Source of the DNA: Eretmocerus hayati
Lineage: Eukaryota > Arthropoda > Insecta > Hymenoptera > Aphelinidae
DNA: 64,000 nucleotides
Reading direction: 5' to 3'
Assembly: GCA_029851415.1 (NCBI GenBank)
Contig: CM056742.1
Span: forward strand, 95,648,976 to 95,712,975
A program made the position numbers and the translations under genes. Each line of letters opens with the position of its first letter. The first letter of the stretch is position 1. Positions 12,094 to 25,197 of this stretch are shown here, one piece after another. The notes beneath the pieces were generated by a model. It saw only the letters and a list, made by a program, of their open reading frames with translations. It was not told where the DNA came from and did not search any database.

Positions 12094-15000
12094 AAGCCAG
12101 ACGGGTTGTGAAAGGGAGAACGGGTAGACACGGGTGATCACTCTTGTGGTTAGCTGGCCAGAATCAAGCCAGACAGGTTGTGAACGGGAGAACGGGTAGA
12201 CACGGGTGATCATTGCTATGGTTAGCTGGCGAATATCGAGCCACACGGGTTGTGAACAGGAATAAGGGTAGATACGGGTTATCACTCTTGTGGTTAGCTG
12301 GCCAGAATCAAGCCACACGGGTTGTGAACGGGGAGACGGGTAGACACGGGTGATCACTGTTATGGTTAGCTGGCGAATATCGAGCCACACGGGTTGTGAA
12401 CAGGAATACGGGTAGATACGGGTGGTCACTGTTATGGTTAGCCGGCCAAAATCGAGCCACACGGGTTGTGAACGGGAATACAGGTGGACACGGGTGATGA
12501 CTGTTATGGTTAACTGGCCAAAATCGAGTCACACGGGTAGTGAACGCGAAAACGGGTAGACACGGGTGGTCAGTCTCCCATGCTCACGAGGCCGAAATTG
12601 AGTCACACGGATTGTGAACGGGTATACGGGTAGACACGGGTTATCACTCTTGTGGTTAGCTGGCCAAAATCAAGCCACACGGGTTGTGAACGGGAAATCG
12701 GGTAGACACGGGTGGTCAGTCTCCCATGCACACGAGGCCGAAACTGAGTCACACGGGTTGTGAACGGGTATACGGGTAGACACGGGTGATCACTGTTATG
12801 GTTAGCTGGCCAAAATCGAGCCACACGGGTAGTGAACGGGAATCGGGTAGACACGGGCGATCACTGTTATGGTTAGCTGCAAATATCGAGTCAACCGGGT
12901 AGTGAACGGGAAAACGGGTAGACACGGGTGGTCATTCCCATGCTCAAGAGGCCGAAATTGAGTCACACGGGTTGTGAACGGGACAACGGGTAGACACGGG
13001 TAGCCAGTCTCCCATGCTCACGAAGCCGAAATTGAGTCACCCGGGATGTGAACGGGTATACGGGTAGACACGGGTGATCACTCTTGTGGTTAGCTGGCCA
13101 GAATCAAGCCAGACGGGTTGTGAAAGTGAGAAAGGGTAGACACGGGTGATCACTCTTGTGGTTAGCTGGCCAGAATCAAGCCAGACAGGTTGTGAACGGG
13201 AAAACGGGTAGACACGGGTGATCATTGCTATGGTTAGCTGGCCCAAATCGAGCCACACGGCTTGTGAACGGGTATACGGGTAGACACGGGTGATCACTCT
13301 TGTGGTTAGCTGGCCAGAATCAAGCCAGACGGGTTGTGAGAGGGAGAACGGGTAGACACGGGTGATCACTCTTGTGGTTAGCTGGCCGGAATAAAGCCAG
13401 ACAGGTTGTGAACGGGAGAACGGGTAGACACGGGTGATCATTGCTATGGTTAGCTGGCCAAAATTGAGCCACACGGCTCGTGAACGGGTAAACGGGTAGA
13501 CACGGGTGATAACTCTTGTGATTAGCTCGCCAAAATCAAGCCACACGGGTTGTGAACGGGTATACGGGTAGACACGGGTGATCACTCATGTGGTGAGCTG
13601 GCGAATATCGAGTCATACGGGTTGCGAACAGGAAAACGGGTAGACACGGATGGTCATTTCCATGCTCACGAGGCCGAAATTGAGTCACACGGCTTGTGAA
13701 CGGGTATACGGGTAGACACGGGTGATCACTCTCGTGGTTAGCTGGCCAGAATCGAGCCCCACGGTTAGTGAACGGGAGAAGGGGTAGACACGGATAGTCA
13801 TCCCCATGCTCACGAGGCCGAAATTGAGTCACACGGCTTGTGAACGGATATACGGGGAGACACGGGTGATCACTCTTGTGGTTAGCTGGCCAGAATCAAG
13901 CCAGACGGGTTGTGAAAGGGAGAACGGGTAGACACGGGTGATCACTCTTGTGGTTAGCTGGCCAGAATCAAGCCAGACAGGTAGTGAACGGGAGAACGGG
14001 TAGACACGGGTGATCATTGCTATGGTTAGCTGGCCAAAATCGAGCCACACGACTTGTGAACGAGTATACGGGTAGACACGGGTGATCACTCTTGTGATGA
14101 GCCGGCCAAAATCAAGCCACACGGGTTGTGAACGGGTATACGGGTAGACACGGGTGATCACTATTGTGGTTAGCTGGCCAGAATCGAGCCCCACGGTTAG
14201 TGAACGGGGAAACGGGTAGACACGGGTGGTCAGTCCCATGCTCACGAGGCCAGAATCGAGCCACACGGGTGGGAAACGGGTAAACGGGTAGACACGAGTG
14301 GTCAGTCCCATGCTCACGAGCCCGAAATTGAGTCACACGGATTGTGAACGGGTATACGGTTAGACACGGGTGATCACTATGTGCTTAGCTGGCCAAAATC
14401 AAGCCACACGGGTTGTGAACGCGAAGAACGGTAGACACGGGTGGTCACTGTTATGGTTAGCTGGCCAGAATCGATCCACACGGGTTATGTACGGGAGAAC
14501 GGGTGGACAAGGGTGGTCAGTCCCATGCTCACGAGGCCAAAATCGTGTCACACGGGTTGTGAACGGGTATACGGGTAGACACGGGTGATCACTCTTGTGG
14601 TTAGCTGGCCAAAATCGAGCCGCACGGCTTGTGAACGGGTATACGGGTAGACACGGGTGATGACTCTTGTGGTTGGCTGGCCAAAATCAAGCCACACGGG
14701 TTGTGAACGGGTATACGGGTGGAAACGGGTGATCACTCTTGTGGTTAGCTGGCCAACATCAAGCCCCACGGGTTGTGAACGGGTATACGGGTAGACACGG
14801 GTGATCACTCTCGGTGTTAGCTGGCGAATATCGAGTCACACGGGTTGCGAACGAGAGAACGGGTAGACACGGATGGTCATCCCCATGCTCACGAGGCCGA
14901 AATTGAGCCACACGATTTGTGAACGGGAAGACGGGTAGACACGGGTGGTCAGGCCCATGCTGACGAGGCCAAAATTGAGCCACACGGGTGGTGAACGGGA

Positions 15001-15554
15001 AAACGGGTGGACACGGTTGGTCAGTCTCCCATGCTCACGAGGCCGAAATCGAGTCACACGGGTTGTGATTGGGTATACGGGTAGACACGGTCGATCACTC
15101 TTGTGGTTAGCTGGCCAGAATCAAGCCAAACGGGTTGTGAACGGGTATACGGGTAGACACGGGTGATGACTCTTGTGGTTGGCTGGCCAAAATCAAGCCA
15201 CACGGGTTGTGAACGGGTATACGGGTGGAAACGGGTGATCACTCTTGTGGTTAGCTGGCCAACATCAAGCCTCACGGGTTGTGAACGGGTATACGGGTAG
15301 ACACGGGTGATCACTCTCGGTGTTAGCTGGCGAATATCGAGTCACACGAGTTGCGAACGAGAGAACGGGTAGACACGGATGGTCATCCCCATGCTCACGA
15401 GGCCGAAATTGAGCCACACGATTTGTGAACGGGAAGACGGGTAGACACGGGTGGTCAGGCCCATGCTGACGAGGCCAAAATTGAGCCACACGGGTGGTGA
15501 ACGGGAAAACGGGTGGACACGGGTGGTCAGACTCCCATGCTCACGAGGCCGAAA
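11706..15554 (+). repeat. Long block, copy 2 (of 4124-8262)
   Basis: This is the downstream relative of 4124-8262. It lacks the four-monomer stretch present at about 5110-5410; the junction lies at 'gggaaatcgggtag' near 12695, where two near-identical sites in the other copy have been joined. Divergence is greater than for the tandem pairs, with for example 'aaagtgagaaaggg' near 13128 against 'aaagggagaacggg'. This suggests an older duplication than the 1664-bp and 3759-bp pairs next to it. Confidence 0.8.
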
Positions 15555-16297
15555 TCGAGTCACACGGGTTGTGAACGGGTATACGGGTAGACACGGGTTA
15601 TCACTCTTGTGGTAAGCTGGCCAAAATCAAGCCACACGGGTTTTGAACGGGAAAACGGGTGGACACGGGTGGTCAGTCTCCCATGCTCACGAGGCCGAAA
15701 TTGAGTCACACGGATTGTGAACGGGTATACGGGTAGACACGGGTTATCACTCTTGTGGTTAGCTGGCCAAAATCAAGCCACACGGGTTGTGAACGGGAAT
15801 ACGGGTAGACACGGGTGATGACTGTTATGGTTAACTGGCCAAAATTGAGTCACACGGGTAGTGAACGGGAAAACGGGTAGACACGGGTGGTCAGTCTCCC
15901 ATGCTCACGAGGCCGAAATCGTGTCACACGGGTTGTGAACGGGTACACGGGTAGATACGAGTGATCACTCTTGTGGTTAGCTGGCCAAAATCAAGTCACA
16001 CGGGTTGTGAACGGGAGAACGGGTAGACACGGGTGGTCACTGATATTGTTAGCTGGCCAAAATCGAGCCACACGGGTAGTGAACGGGAGAACGGGTAGAC
16101 ACGGGTGGTCAGTCCCATGCTCACGAGGCCGAAATCGTGTTACACGGGTTGTGAACGGGTATACGGGTAGACACGGGTGATCACTCTTGTGATGAGCCGG
16201 CCAAAATCAAGCCACACGGGTTGTGAACGGGTATACGGGTAGACACGGGTGATCACTCTTGTGGTTAGCTGGCCAGAATCGAGCCCCACGGTTAGTG
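14634..16297 (+). repeat. 1664-bp higher-order unit, copy 1
   Basis: The unit has 23 monomers (23x72+8). It starts within a 'gggtagacacgggtgatgac' context and matches the following copy almost perfectly; the only difference I noticed is 'ggtaagctgg' at 15611 against 'ggttagctgg' at 17275. Shared private variants such as 'ttgtgattgggtatac' (15063 and 16727) support a very recent duplication. It contains a 506-bp pair. Confidence 0.9.
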
Positions 16298-17964
16298 AAC
16301 GGGTATACGGGTAGACACGGGTGATGACTCTTGTGGTTGGCTGGCCAAAATCAAGCCACACGGGTTGTGAACGGGTATACGGGTGGAAACGGGTGATCAC
16401 TCTTGTGGTTAGCTGGCCAACATCAAGCCCCACGGGTTGTGAACGGGTATACGGGTAGACACGGGTGATCACTCTCGGTGTTAGCTGGCGAATATCGAGT
16501 CACACGGGTTGCGAACGAGAGAACGGGTAGACACGGATGGTCATCCCCATGCTCACGAGGCCGAAATTGAGCCACACGATTTGTGAACGGGAAGACGGGT
16601 AGACACGGGTGGTCAGGCCCATGCTGACGAGGCCAAAATTGAGCCACACGGGTGGTGAACGGGAAAACGGGTGGACACGGTTGGTCAGTCTCCCATGCTC
16701 ACGAGGCCGAAATCGAGTCACACGGGTTGTGATTGGGTATACGGGTAGACACGGTCGATCACTCTTGTGGTTAGCTGGCCAGAATCAAGCCAAACGGGTT
16801 GTGAACGGGTATACGGGTAGACACGGGTGATGACTCTTGTGGTTGGCTGGCCAAAATCAAGCCACACGGGTTGTGAACGGGTATACGGGTGGAAACGGGT
16901 GATCACTCTTGTGGTTAGCTGGCCAACATCAAGCCTCACGGGTTGTGAACGGGTATACGGGTAGACACGGGTGATCACTCTCGGTGTTAGCTGGCGAATA
17001 TCGAGTCACACGAGTTGCGAACGAGAGAACGGGTAGACACGGATGGTCATCCCCATGCTCACGAGGCCGAAATTGAGCCACACGATTTGTGAACGGGAAG
17101 ACGGGTAGACACGGGTGGTCAGGCCCATGCTGACGAGGCCAAAATTGAGCCACACGGGTGGTGAACGGGAAAACGGGTGGACACGGGTGGTCAGACTCCC
17201 ATGCTCACGAGGCCGAAATCGAGTCACACGGGTTGTGAACGGGTATACGGGTAGACACGGGTTATCACTCTTGTGGTTAGCTGGCCAAAATCAAGCCACA
17301 CGGGTTTTGAACGGGAAAACGGGTGGACACGGGTGGTCAGTCTCCCATGCTCACGAGGCCGAAATTGAGTCACACGGATTGTGAACGGGTATACGGGTAG
17401 ACACGGGTTATCACTCTTGTGGTTAGCTGGCCAAAATCAAGCCACACGGGTTGTGAACGGGAATACGGGTAGACACGGGTGATGACTGTTATGGTTAACT
17501 GGCCAAAATTGAGTCACACGGGTAGTGAACGGGAAAACGGGTAGACACGGGTGGTCAGTCTCCCATGCTCACGAGGCCGAAATCGTGTCACACGGGTTGT
17601 GAACGGGTACACGGGTAGATACGAGTGATCACTCTTGTGGTTAGCTGGCCAAAATCAAGTCACACGGGTTGTGAACGGGAGAACGGGTAGACACGGGTGG
17701 TCACTGATATTGTTAGCTGGCCAAAATCGAGCCACACGGGTAGTGAACGGGAGAACGGGTAGACACGGGTGGTCAGTCCCATGCTCACGAGGCCGAAATC
17801 GTGTTACACGGGTTGTGAACGGGTATACGGGTAGACACGGGTGATCACTCTTGTGATGAGCCGGCCAAAATCAAGCCACACGGGTTGTGAACGGGTATAC
17901 GGGTAGACACGGGTGATCACTCTTGTGGTTAGCTGGCCAGAATCGAGCCCCACGGTTAGTGAAC
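16298..17964 (+). repeat. 1664-bp higher-order unit, copy 2
   Basis: This is a direct tandem copy of 14634-16297. The junction is visible at 16285-16305, where a 'ccccacggttagtgaacggg' monomer passes straight into the start of the unit. The copy ends where 'gaacggggaaacgggtag' and the 'acacgtttggtca' signature begin (about 17964). It is also the first part of the 3759-bp unit starting near 16432. Confidence 0.9.
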
Positions 17965-20190
17965 GGGGAAACGGGTAGACACGTTTGGTCATTGCTATGG
18001 TTAGCTGGCCAAAATCGAGCCACACGACTTGTGAACGAGTATACGGGTAGACACGGGTGATCACTCTTGTGATGAGCCGGCCAAAATCAAGCCACACGGG
18101 TTGTGAACGGGTATACGGGTAGACACGGGTGATCACTCTTGTGGTTAGCTGGCCAGAATCGAGCCCCACGGTTAGTGAACGGGGAAACGGGTAGACACGG
18201 GTGGTCAGTCCCATGCTCACGAGGCCAGAATCGAGCCACACGGGTGGGAAACGGGTAAACGGGTAGACACGAGTGGTCAGTCCCATGCTCACGAGCCCGG
18301 AATTGAGTCACACGGATTGTGAACGGGTATACGGGTAGACACGGGTGATCACTATGTGCTTAGCTGACCAAAATCAAGCCACACGGGTTGTGAACGCGAA
18401 GAACGGTAGACACGGGTGGTCACTGTTATGGTTAGCTGGCCAGAATCGAGCCACACGGGTTATGCACGGGAGAACGGGTGGACAAGGGTGGTCAGTCCCA
18501 TGCTCACGAGGCCAAAATCGTGTCACACGGGTTGTGAACGGGTATACGGGTAGACACGGGTGATCACTCTTGTGGTTAGCTGGCCAAAATCGAGCCGCAC
18601 GGCTTGTGAACGGGTATACGGGTAGACACGGGTGATGACTCTTGTGGTTGGCTGGCCAAAATCAAGCCACACGGGTTGTGAACGGGTATACGGGTGGAAA
18701 CGGGTGATCACTCTTGTGGTTAGCTGGCCAACATCAAGCCTCACGGGTTGTGAACGGGTATACGGGTAGACACGGGTGATCACTCTCGGTGTTAGCTGGC
18801 GAATATCGAGTCACACGGGTTGCGAACGAGAGAACGGGTAGACACGGATGGTCATCCCCATGCTCACGAGGCCGAAATTGAGCCACACGATTTGTGAACG
18901 GGAAGACGGGTAGACACGGGTGGTCAGGCCCATGCTGACGAGGCCAAAATTGAGCCACACGGGTGGTGAACGGGAAAACGGGTGGACACGGGTGGTCAGT
19001 CTCCCATGCTCACGAGGCCGAAATCGAGTCACACGGGTTGTGAACGGGTATACGGGTAGACACGGTCGATCACTCTTGTGGTTAGCTGGCCAGAATCAAG
19101 CCAAACGGGTTGTGAACGGGAAGACGGGTAGACACGGGTGGTCAGTCTCCCATGCTCACGAGGCCGGAATTGAGTCACACGGATTGTGAACGGGTATACG
19201 GGTAGACACGGGTTATCACTCTTGTGGTTAGCTGGCCAAAATCAAGCCACACGGGTTGTGAACGGGTGAACGGGTAGACACGGGTGATCACTGTTATGGT
19301 TAGCTGGCCAAAATCAAGCCACACGGGTTGTGAACGCGGAGACGGGTAGACACGGGTTATCACTCTTGTGGTTAGCTGGCCAAAATCAAGCCACACGGGT
19401 TTTGAACGGGAAAACGGGTGGACACGGGTGGTCAGTCTCCCATGCTCACGAGGCCGAAATTGAGTCACACGGATTGTGAACGGGTATACGGGTAGACACG
19501 GGTTATCACTCTTATGGTTAGCTGGCCAAAATCAAGCCACACGGGTTGTGAACGGGAATACGGGTAGACACGGGTGATGACTGTTATGGTTAACTGGCCA
19601 AAATTGAGTCACACGGGTAGTGAACGGGAAAACGGGTAGACACGGGTGGTCAGTCTCCCATGCTCACGAGGCCGAAATCGTGTCACACGGGTTGTGAACG
19701 GGTACACGGGTAGATACGGGTGATCACTCTTGTGGTTAGCTGGCCAAAATCAAGTCACACGGGTTGTGAACGGGAGAACGGGTAGACACGGGTGGTCACT
19801 GAAATTGTTAGCTGGCCAAAATCGAGCCACACGGGTAGTGAACGGGAGAACGGGTAGACACGGGTGGTCAGTCCCATGCTCACGAGGCCGAAATCGTGTT
19901 ACACGGGTTGTGAACGGGTATACGGGTAGACACGGGTGATCACTCTTGTGATGAGCCGGCCAAAATCAAGCCACACGGGTTGTGAACGGGTATACGGGTA
20001 GACACGGGTGATCACTCTTGTGGTTAGCTGGCCAGAATCGAGCCCCACGGTTAGTGAACGGGGAAACGGGTAGACACGTTTGGTCATTGCTATGGTGAGC
20101 TGGCCAAAATCGAGCCACACGACTTGTGAACGAGTATACGGGTAGACACGGGTGATCACTCTTGTGATGAGCCGGCCAAAATCAAGCCAC
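16432..20190 (+). repeat. 3759-bp higher-order unit, copy 1
   Basis: This unit matches 20191-23949 at a constant offset of 3759 with very few differences (for example 'gctggcc' near 16780 against 'gctggca' near 20539). It is composite: landmark monomers with 'aatcaagtcacacggg' lie at 15990, 17655, 19750, 21414 and 23509, spaced 1664, 2095, 1664 and 2095, and 1664 + 2095 = 3759. The two sub-units differ by 431 bp, which is six monomers. Confidence 0.9.
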
Positions 20191-23100
20191 ACGGGTTGTG
20201 AACGGGTATACGGGTAGACACGGGTGATCACTCTCGGTGTTAGCTGGCGAATATCGAGTCACACGGGTTGCGAACGAGAGAACGGGTAGACACGGATGGT
20301 CATCCCCATGCTCACGAGGCCGAAATTGAGCCACACGATTTGTGAACGGGAAGACGGGTAGACACGGGTGGTCAGGCCCATGCTGACGAGGCCAAAATTG
20401 AGCCACACGGGTGGTGAACGGGAAAACGGGTGGACACGGTTGGTCAGTCTCCCATGCTCACGAGGCCGAAATCGAGTCACACGGGTTGTGATTGGGTATA
20501 CGGGTAGACACGGTCGATCACTCTTGTGGTTAGCTGGCAAGAATCAAGCCAAACGGGTTGTGAACGGGTATACGGGTAGACACGGGTGATGACTCTTGTG
20601 GTTGGCTGGCCAAAATCAAGCCACACGGGTTGTGAACGGGTATACGGGTGGAAACGGGTGATCACTCTTGTGGTTAGCTGGCCAACATCAAGCCTCACGG
20701 GTTGTGAACGGGTATACGGGTAGACACGGGTGATCACTCTCGGTGTTAGCTGGCGAATATCGAGTCACACGAGTTGCGAACGAGAGAACGGGTAGACACG
20801 GATGGTCATCCCCATGCTCACGAGGCCGAAATTGAGCCACACGATTTGTGAACGGGAAGACGGGTAGACACGGGTGGTCAGGCCCATGCTGACGAGGCCA
20901 AAATTGAGCCACACGGGTGGTGAACGGGAAAACGGGTGGACACGGGTGGTCAGACTCCCATGCTCACGAGGCCGAAATCGAGTCACACGGGTTGTGAACG
21001 GGTATACGGGTAGACACGGGTTATCACTCTTGTGGTTAGCTGGCCAAAATCAAGCCACACGGGTTTTGAACGGGAAAACGGGTGGACACGGGTGGTCAGT
21101 CTCCCATGCTCACGAGGCCGAAATTGAGTCACACGGATTGTGAACGGGTATACGGGTAGACACGGGTTATCACTCTTGTGGTTAGCTGGCCAAAATCAAG
21201 CCACACGGGTTGTGAACGGGAATACGGGTAGACACGGGTGATGACTGTTATGGTTAACTGGCCAAAATTGAGTCACACGGGTAGTGAACGGGAAAACGGG
21301 TAGACACGGGTGGTCAGTCTCCCATGCTCACGAGGCCGAAATCGTGTCACACGGGTTGTGAACGGGTACACGGGTAGATACGAGTGATCACTCTTGTGGT
21401 TAGCTGGCCAAAATCAAGTCACACGGGTTGTGAACGGGAGAACGGGTAGACACGGGTGGTCACTGATATTGTTAGCTGGCCAAAATCGAGCCACACGGGT
21501 AGTGAACGGGAGAACGGGTAGACACGGGTGGTCAGTCCCATGCTCACGAGGCCGAAATCGTGTTACACGGGTTGTGAACGGGTATACGGGTAGACACGGG
21601 TGATCACTCTTGTGATGAGCCGGCCAAAATCAAGCCACACGGGTTGTGAACGGGTATACGGGTAGACACGGGTGATCACTCTTGTGGTTAGCTGGCCAGA
21701 ATCGAGCCCCACGGTTAGTGAACGGGGAAACGGGTAGACACGTTTGGTCATTGCTATGGTTAGCTGGCCAAAATCGAGCCACACGACTTGTGAACGAGTA
21801 TACGGGTAGACACGGGTGATCACTCTTGTGATGAGCCGGCCAAAATCAAGCCACACGGGTTGTGAACGGGTATACGGGTAGACACGGGTGATCACTCTTG
21901 TGGTTAGCTGGCCAGAATCGAGCCCCACGGTTAGTGAACGGGGAAACGGGTAGACACGGGTGGTCAGTCCCATGCTCACGAGGCCAGAATCGAGCCACAC
22001 GGGTGGGAAACGGGTAAACGGGTAGACACGAGTGGTCAGTCCCATGCTCACGAGCCCGGAATTGAGTCACACGGATTGTGAACGGGTATACGGGTAGACA
22101 CGGGTGATCACTATGTGCTTAGCTGACCAAAATCAAGCCACACGGGTTGTGAACGCGAAGAACGGTAGACACGGGTGGTCACTGTTATGGTTAGCTGGCC
22201 AGAATCGAGCCACACGGGTTATGCACGGGAGAACGGGTGGACAAGGGTGGTCAGTCCCATGCTCACGAGGCCAAAATCGTGTCACACGGGTTGTGAACGG
22301 GTATACGGGTAGACACGGGTGATCACTCTTGTGGTTAGCTGGCCAAAATCGAGCCGCACGGCTTGTGAACGGGTATACGGGTAGACACGGGTGATGACTC
22401 TTGTGGTTGGCTGGCCAAAATCAAGCCACACGGGTTGTGAACGGGTATACGGGTGGAAACGGGTGATCACTCTTGTGGTTAGCTGGCCAACATCAAGCCT
22501 CACGGGTTGTGAACGGGTATACGGGTAGACACGGGTGATCACTCTCGGTGTTAGCTGGCGAATATCGAGTCACACGGGTTGCGAACGAGAGAACGGGTAG
22601 ACACGGATGGTCATCCCCATGCTCACGAGGCCGAAATTGAGCCACACGATTTGTGAACGGGAAGACGGGTAGACACGGGTGGTCAGGCCCATGCTGACGA
22701 GGCCAAAATTGAGCCACACGGGTGGTGAACGGGAAAACGGGTGGACACGGGTGGTCAGTCTCCCATGCTCACGAGGCCGAAATCGAGTCACACGGGTTGT
22801 GAACGGGTATACGGGTAGACACGGTCGATCACTCTTGTGGTTAGCTGGCCAGAATCAAGCCAAACGGGTTGTGAACGGGAAGACGGGTAGACACGGGTGG
22901 TCAGTCTCCCATGCTCACGAGGCCGGAATTGAGTCACACGGATTGTGAACGGGTATACGGGTAGACACGGGTTATCACTCTTGTGGTTAGCTGGCCAAAA
23001 TCAAGCCACACGGGTTGTGAACGGGTGAACGGGTAGACACGGGTGATCACTGTTATGGTTAGCTGGCCAAAATCAAGCCACACGGGTTGTGAACGCGGAG

Positions 23101-23995
23101 ACGGGTAGACACGGGTTATCACTCTTGTGGTTAGCTGGCCAAAATCAAGCCACACGGGTTTTGAACGGGAAAACGGGTGGACACGGGTGGTCAGTCTCCC
23201 ATGCTCACGAGGCCGAAATTGAGTCACACGGATTGTGAACGGGTATACGGGTAGACACGGGTTATCACTCTTATGGTTAGCTGGCCAAAATCAAGCCACA
23301 CGGGTTGTGAACGGGAATACGGGTAGACACGGGTGATGACTGTTATGGTTAACTGGCCAAAATTGAGTCACACGGGTAGTGAACGGGAAAACGGGTAGAC
23401 ACGGGTGGTCAGTCTCCCATGCTCACGAGGCCGAAATCGTGTCACACGGGTTGTGAACGGGTACACGGGTAGATACGGGTGATCACTCTTGTGGTTAGCT
23501 GGCCAAAATCAAGTCACACGGGTTGTGAACGGGAGAACGGGTAGACACGGGTGGTCACTGAAATTGTTAGCTGGCCAAAATCGAGCCACACGGGTAGTGA
23601 ACGGGAGAACGGGTAGACACGGGTGGTCAGTCCCATGCTCACGAGGCCGAAATCGTGTTACACGGGTTGTGAACGGGTATACGGGTAGACACGGGTGATC
23701 ACTCTTGTGATGAGCCGGCCAAAATCAAGCCACACGGGTTGTGAACGGGTATACGGGTAGACACGGGTGATCACTCTTGTGGTTAGCTGGCCAGAATCGA
23801 GCCCCACGGTTAGTGAACGGGGAAACGGGTAGACACGTTTGGTCATTGCTATGGTGAGCTGGCCAAAATCGAGCCACACGACTTGTGAACGAGTATACGG
23901 GTAGACACGGGTGATCACTCTTGTGATGAGCCGGCCAAAATCAAGCCACACGGGTTGTGAACGGGTATACGGGTAGACACGGGTGATCACTCTTG
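20191..23995 (+). repeat. 3759-bp higher-order unit, copy 2
   Basis: This is the tandem copy of 16432-20236. The junction is at about 20191-20236, where a monomer of the 'gatgagccggcc' series runs into 'gatcactctcggtg', skipping the monomers that follow at the corresponding place in copy 2 (23995). Private variants shared with copy 1 include 'gctgaccaaaatc' near 18366 and 22125, and 'ttatgcacggg' near 18460 and 22220. Confidence 0.88.
21008..23102 (+). repeat. 2095-bp unit, copy 1 of 3
   Basis: This unit (29x72+7) is the longer of the two sub-units that alternate in the 3759-bp unit. It aligns to 23103-25197 at an offset of 2095 with scattered differences (22118 and 22224 carry the variants 'gctgacc' and 'tatgcac'; the next copy has 'gctggcc' and 'tatgtac'). 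Boundaries are taken where 'gggttatcac' and 'gggttttgaacggg' monomers restart. Confidence 0.8.
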
Positions 23996-25197
23996 TGGTT
24001 AGCTGGCCAGAATCGAGCCCCACGGTTAGTGAACGGGGAAACGGGTAGACACGGGTGGTCAGTCCCATGCTCACGAGGCCAGAATCGAGCCACACGGGTG
24101 GGAAACGGGTAAACGGGTAGACACGAGTGGTCAGTCCCATGCTCACGAGCCCGGAATTGAGTCACACGGATTGTGAACGGGTATACGGGTAGACACGGGT
24201 GATCACTATGTGCTTAGCTGGCCAAAATCAAGCCACACGGGTTGTGAACGCGAAGAACGGTAGACACGGGTGGTCACTGTTATGGTTAGCTGGCCAGAAT
24301 CGAGCCACACGGGTTATGTACGGGAGAACGGGTGGACAAGGGTGGTCAGTCCCATGCTCACGAGGCCAAAATCGTGTCACACGGGTTGTGAACGGGTATA
24401 CGGGTAGACACGGGTGATCACTCTTGTGGTTAGCTGGCCAAAATCGAGCCGCACGGCTTGTGAACGGGTATACGGGTAGACACGGGTGATGACTCTTGTG
24501 GTTGGCTGGCCAAAATCAAGCCACACGGGTTGTGAACGGGTATACGGGTGGAAACGGGTGATCACTCTTGTGGTTAGCTGGCCAACATCAAGCCTCACGG
24601 GTTGTGAACGGGTATACGGGTAGACACGGGTGATCACTCTCGGTGTTAGCTGGCGAATATCGAGTCACACGGGTTGCGAACGAGAGAACGGGTAGACACG
24701 GATGGTCATCCCCATGCTCACGAGGCCGAAATTGAGCCACACGATTTGTGAACGGGAAGACGGGTAGACACGGGTGGTCAGGCCCATGCTGACGAGGCCA
24801 AAATTGAGCCACACGGGTGGTGAACGGGAAAACGGGTGGACACGGGTGGTCAGTCTCCCATGCTCACGAGGCCGAAATCGAGTCACACGGGTTGTGAACG
24901 GGTATACGGGTAGACACGGTCGATCACTCTTGTGGTTAGCTGGCCAGAATCAAGCCAAACGGGTTGTGAACGGGAAGACGGGTAGACACGGGTGGTCAGT
25001 CTCCCATGCTCACGAGGCCGGAATTGAGTCACACGGATTGTGAACGGGTATACGGGTAGACACGGGTTATCACTCTTGTGGTTAGCTGGCCAAAATCAAG
25101 CCACACGGGTTGTGAACGGGTGAACGGGTAGACACGGGTGATCACTGTTATGGTTAGCTGGCCAAAATCAAGCCACACGGGTTGTGAACGCGGAGAC
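23103..25197 (+). repeat. 2095-bp unit, copy 2 of 3
   Basis: This is the second of three consecutive 2095-type units. It keeps the 'tcttatggttag' variant near 23270 that also marks 19510 and 30787, which ties it to the copy at 30.3-32.7 kb. The full-length 'aatcaagtcacacggg' monomer missing from the next unit is present here (about 23485-23556). Confidence 0.8.

Noticed and set aside
17115..17384. Plus-strand open frames of 60-117 codons beginning at ATG in 'ttatgg' or 'ccatgctgac'
   Set aside because: These appear wherever successive monomers carry GTGGTC instead of GTGATC and so lack the in-frame TGA. They are short, repetitive and end at the next GTGATC monomer.
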